Source: a bacterium (lineage in GTDB: Bacteria > Bacillota > Clostridia > Lachnospirales > Lachnospiraceae). From it: DNA of 59,652 nucleotides. Within the stretch, counting starts at the first letter, position 1; every line of letters starts with the position of its first letter. The DNA is taken from positions 1-59,652 of the forward strand of contig JAUNJY010000011.1 of the NCBI GenBank assembly GCA_030535455.1. The letters run 5' to 3'. The translations under genes and the position numbers were made by a program. This document shows positions 59,040-59,652 of the stretch, piece after piece. The notes beneath the pieces are model-generated. The model worked only from the letters and a program-made list of their open reading frames with translations, had not been told where the DNA came from and made no database searches.

Positions 59040-59510
59040 TTGCAAAACCAACGTAACACAAAACAAAAGCAACATATTTTAAATATCCTAAGCACGGCGA
59101 AACGACCGATGTCAATCAATGAAATTTATAACTGCTGCATTGAGACCTATCCTAAAATAGCGAAATCCACCATTTATAGAACGATTGATTCTCTTTTAAA
59201 ACAGGACTTGATTGATAAGTACTTCTTATCTGATAATGAAATGTTTTATCAGATCAAAAATAATCAAACAGGACATAAACATTATGTGATCTGCAACTGT
59301 TGCAAAAAGATTTTTGATTTGCCATACTGTCCAATCCATGATATCCAGGATAGTTTAAATGAGTATGGCTTTAGTGTGACGGACCACTATATTCAAATCA
59401 GCGGAATATGTAATGAATGTAAAAACCATACCCACAAATGCGTGGAGTGTATCAGCGACACCGACAGCCAATGTGCTGTTATAAAGAAAAACCAGAGCAA
59501 ACTATTCTAA
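59040..59510 (+). CDS. Fur-family metalloregulator (Fur/Zur/PerR type)
   Basis: 156 residues from a TTG start (59040-59042, AGGGGGG upstream). Winged helix: LSTAKRPMSINEIYNCCIET, KIAKSTIYRTIDSLLKQDLI. Dimer/metal domain: HKHYVICNCCKKIFDLPYCP with two Cys pairs, then a second Cys pair in SGICNECKN and more Cys in the tail (HKCVECISDTDSQCA), which may form an extra zinc site. It represses metal-uptake or oxidative-stress genes; whether it responds to Fe, Zn or peroxide cannot be decided. The extra C-terminal Cys cluster is unusual. Confidence 0.88.
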   Translation: MQNQRNTKQKQHILNILSTAKRPMSINEIYNCCIETYPKIAKSTIYRTIDSLLKQDLIDKYFLSDNEMFYQIKNNQTGHKHYVICNCCKKIFDLPYCPIHDIQDSLNEYGFSVTDHYIQISGICNECKNHTHKCVECISDTDSQCAVIKKNQSKLF

Positions 59511-59530
59511 TAGTTTCTCTGGTTTTTTCT
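59486..59530. terminator. Bidirectional terminator after fur-type gene
   Basis: AAACCAGAGCAAACTATT and AATAGTTTCTCTGGTTTTTT form a long stem overlapping the fur-type stop. Confidence 0.85.
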
Positions 59531-59539
59531 TTAGGTACA

Positions 59540-59652
59540 TTAATTTGCTGGACTTGCTGTAACCATATCATTAGCATTGTTTGTATTAACAGTACCAGCA
59601 TCATTAGTTGGAACAACATCCTTGTTGTTATTATTTGCATTATTATTATTTG
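59540..59652 (-). CDS. C-terminus of an Asn-rich protein (5' part outside window)
   Basis: Minus strand, ending NDMVTASPAN-stop at 59540; the preceding residues are Asn-rich (NNNNANNNNKDVVPTNDAGT). Such tails occur in secreted or surface proteins. Identity cannot be given from this piece. Confidence 0.55.
   Translation of the reverse strand, partial: NNNNANNNNKDVVPTNDAGTVNTNNANDMVTASPAN

Overview
The window is AT-rich chromosomal DNA from a motile, saccharolytic Clostridia-type Firmicute, most likely Lachnospiraceae. Evidence is the purine-rich Shine-Dalgarno sequences, sigma-A promoters, many intrinsic terminators, a TPP-riboswitch-controlled thiW, small alarmone synthetases, DUF1836, YerC/TrpR and YczE proteins, and an arabinan-use operon. 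No rRNA, tRNA, CRISPR array or prophage was seen. Species cannot be named from sequence alone.

Region 1 (1-5.4 kb, minus strand): a His-Xaa-Ser (Hxs) radical-SAM peptide-modification operon from one near-consensus promoter. The order is HxsD, a second HxsD-like protein, an A24 prepilin-peptidase-like membrane protease, HxsC, HxsB, a MORN-repeat lipoprotein, and at the window edge the precursor HxsA, whose His-x-Ser repeats run off position 1. Nearly all junctions overlap or abut. The peptidase, MORN protein and extra HxsD-like gene make this an unusual form of the system. Region 2 (5.5-10.8 kb): a defence or repair patch with a Nudix hydrolase, a PLD-nuclease/helicase/DUF3427 protein, an SRA-like modified-DNA reader and a decayed NERD-HRDC gene.

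Region 3 (10.9-35.5 kb): mostly housekeeping and accessory genes. These are two alarmone synthetases, two MATE transporters (one beside an AraC regulator, one behind an attenuator-like leader), a large flagellin, KDG kinase, thiW, RlmD-type rRNA methyltransferase, a chemotaxis receptor, PcrA, an orphan NMT1-like binding protein, an Mrr-like nuclease and a lipase-like hydrolase. Region 4 (35.8-45.6 kb): a complete L-arabinofuranoside uptake and cleavage operon (GH127, ABC binding protein and two permeases, GH51, GH43, YesL) with a LacI regulator.

Region 5 (45.8-59.6 kb): HtrA protease, PheA, FolC, a beta-helix surface lipoprotein facing a VTC-like/DUF4956 pair, an IS200 remnant, an AbgT transporter, superoxide dismutase, a HAD-GNAT fusion, and a Fur-family regulator behind two small genes.

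Six intergenic copies of a ~50-90-nt element, all in the same orientation, share a common fold whose stems vary in a compensatory way. They are often followed by a terminator and a long hairpin. I do not recognise this family; with the extended Hxs operon it is the best candidate for something undescribed.
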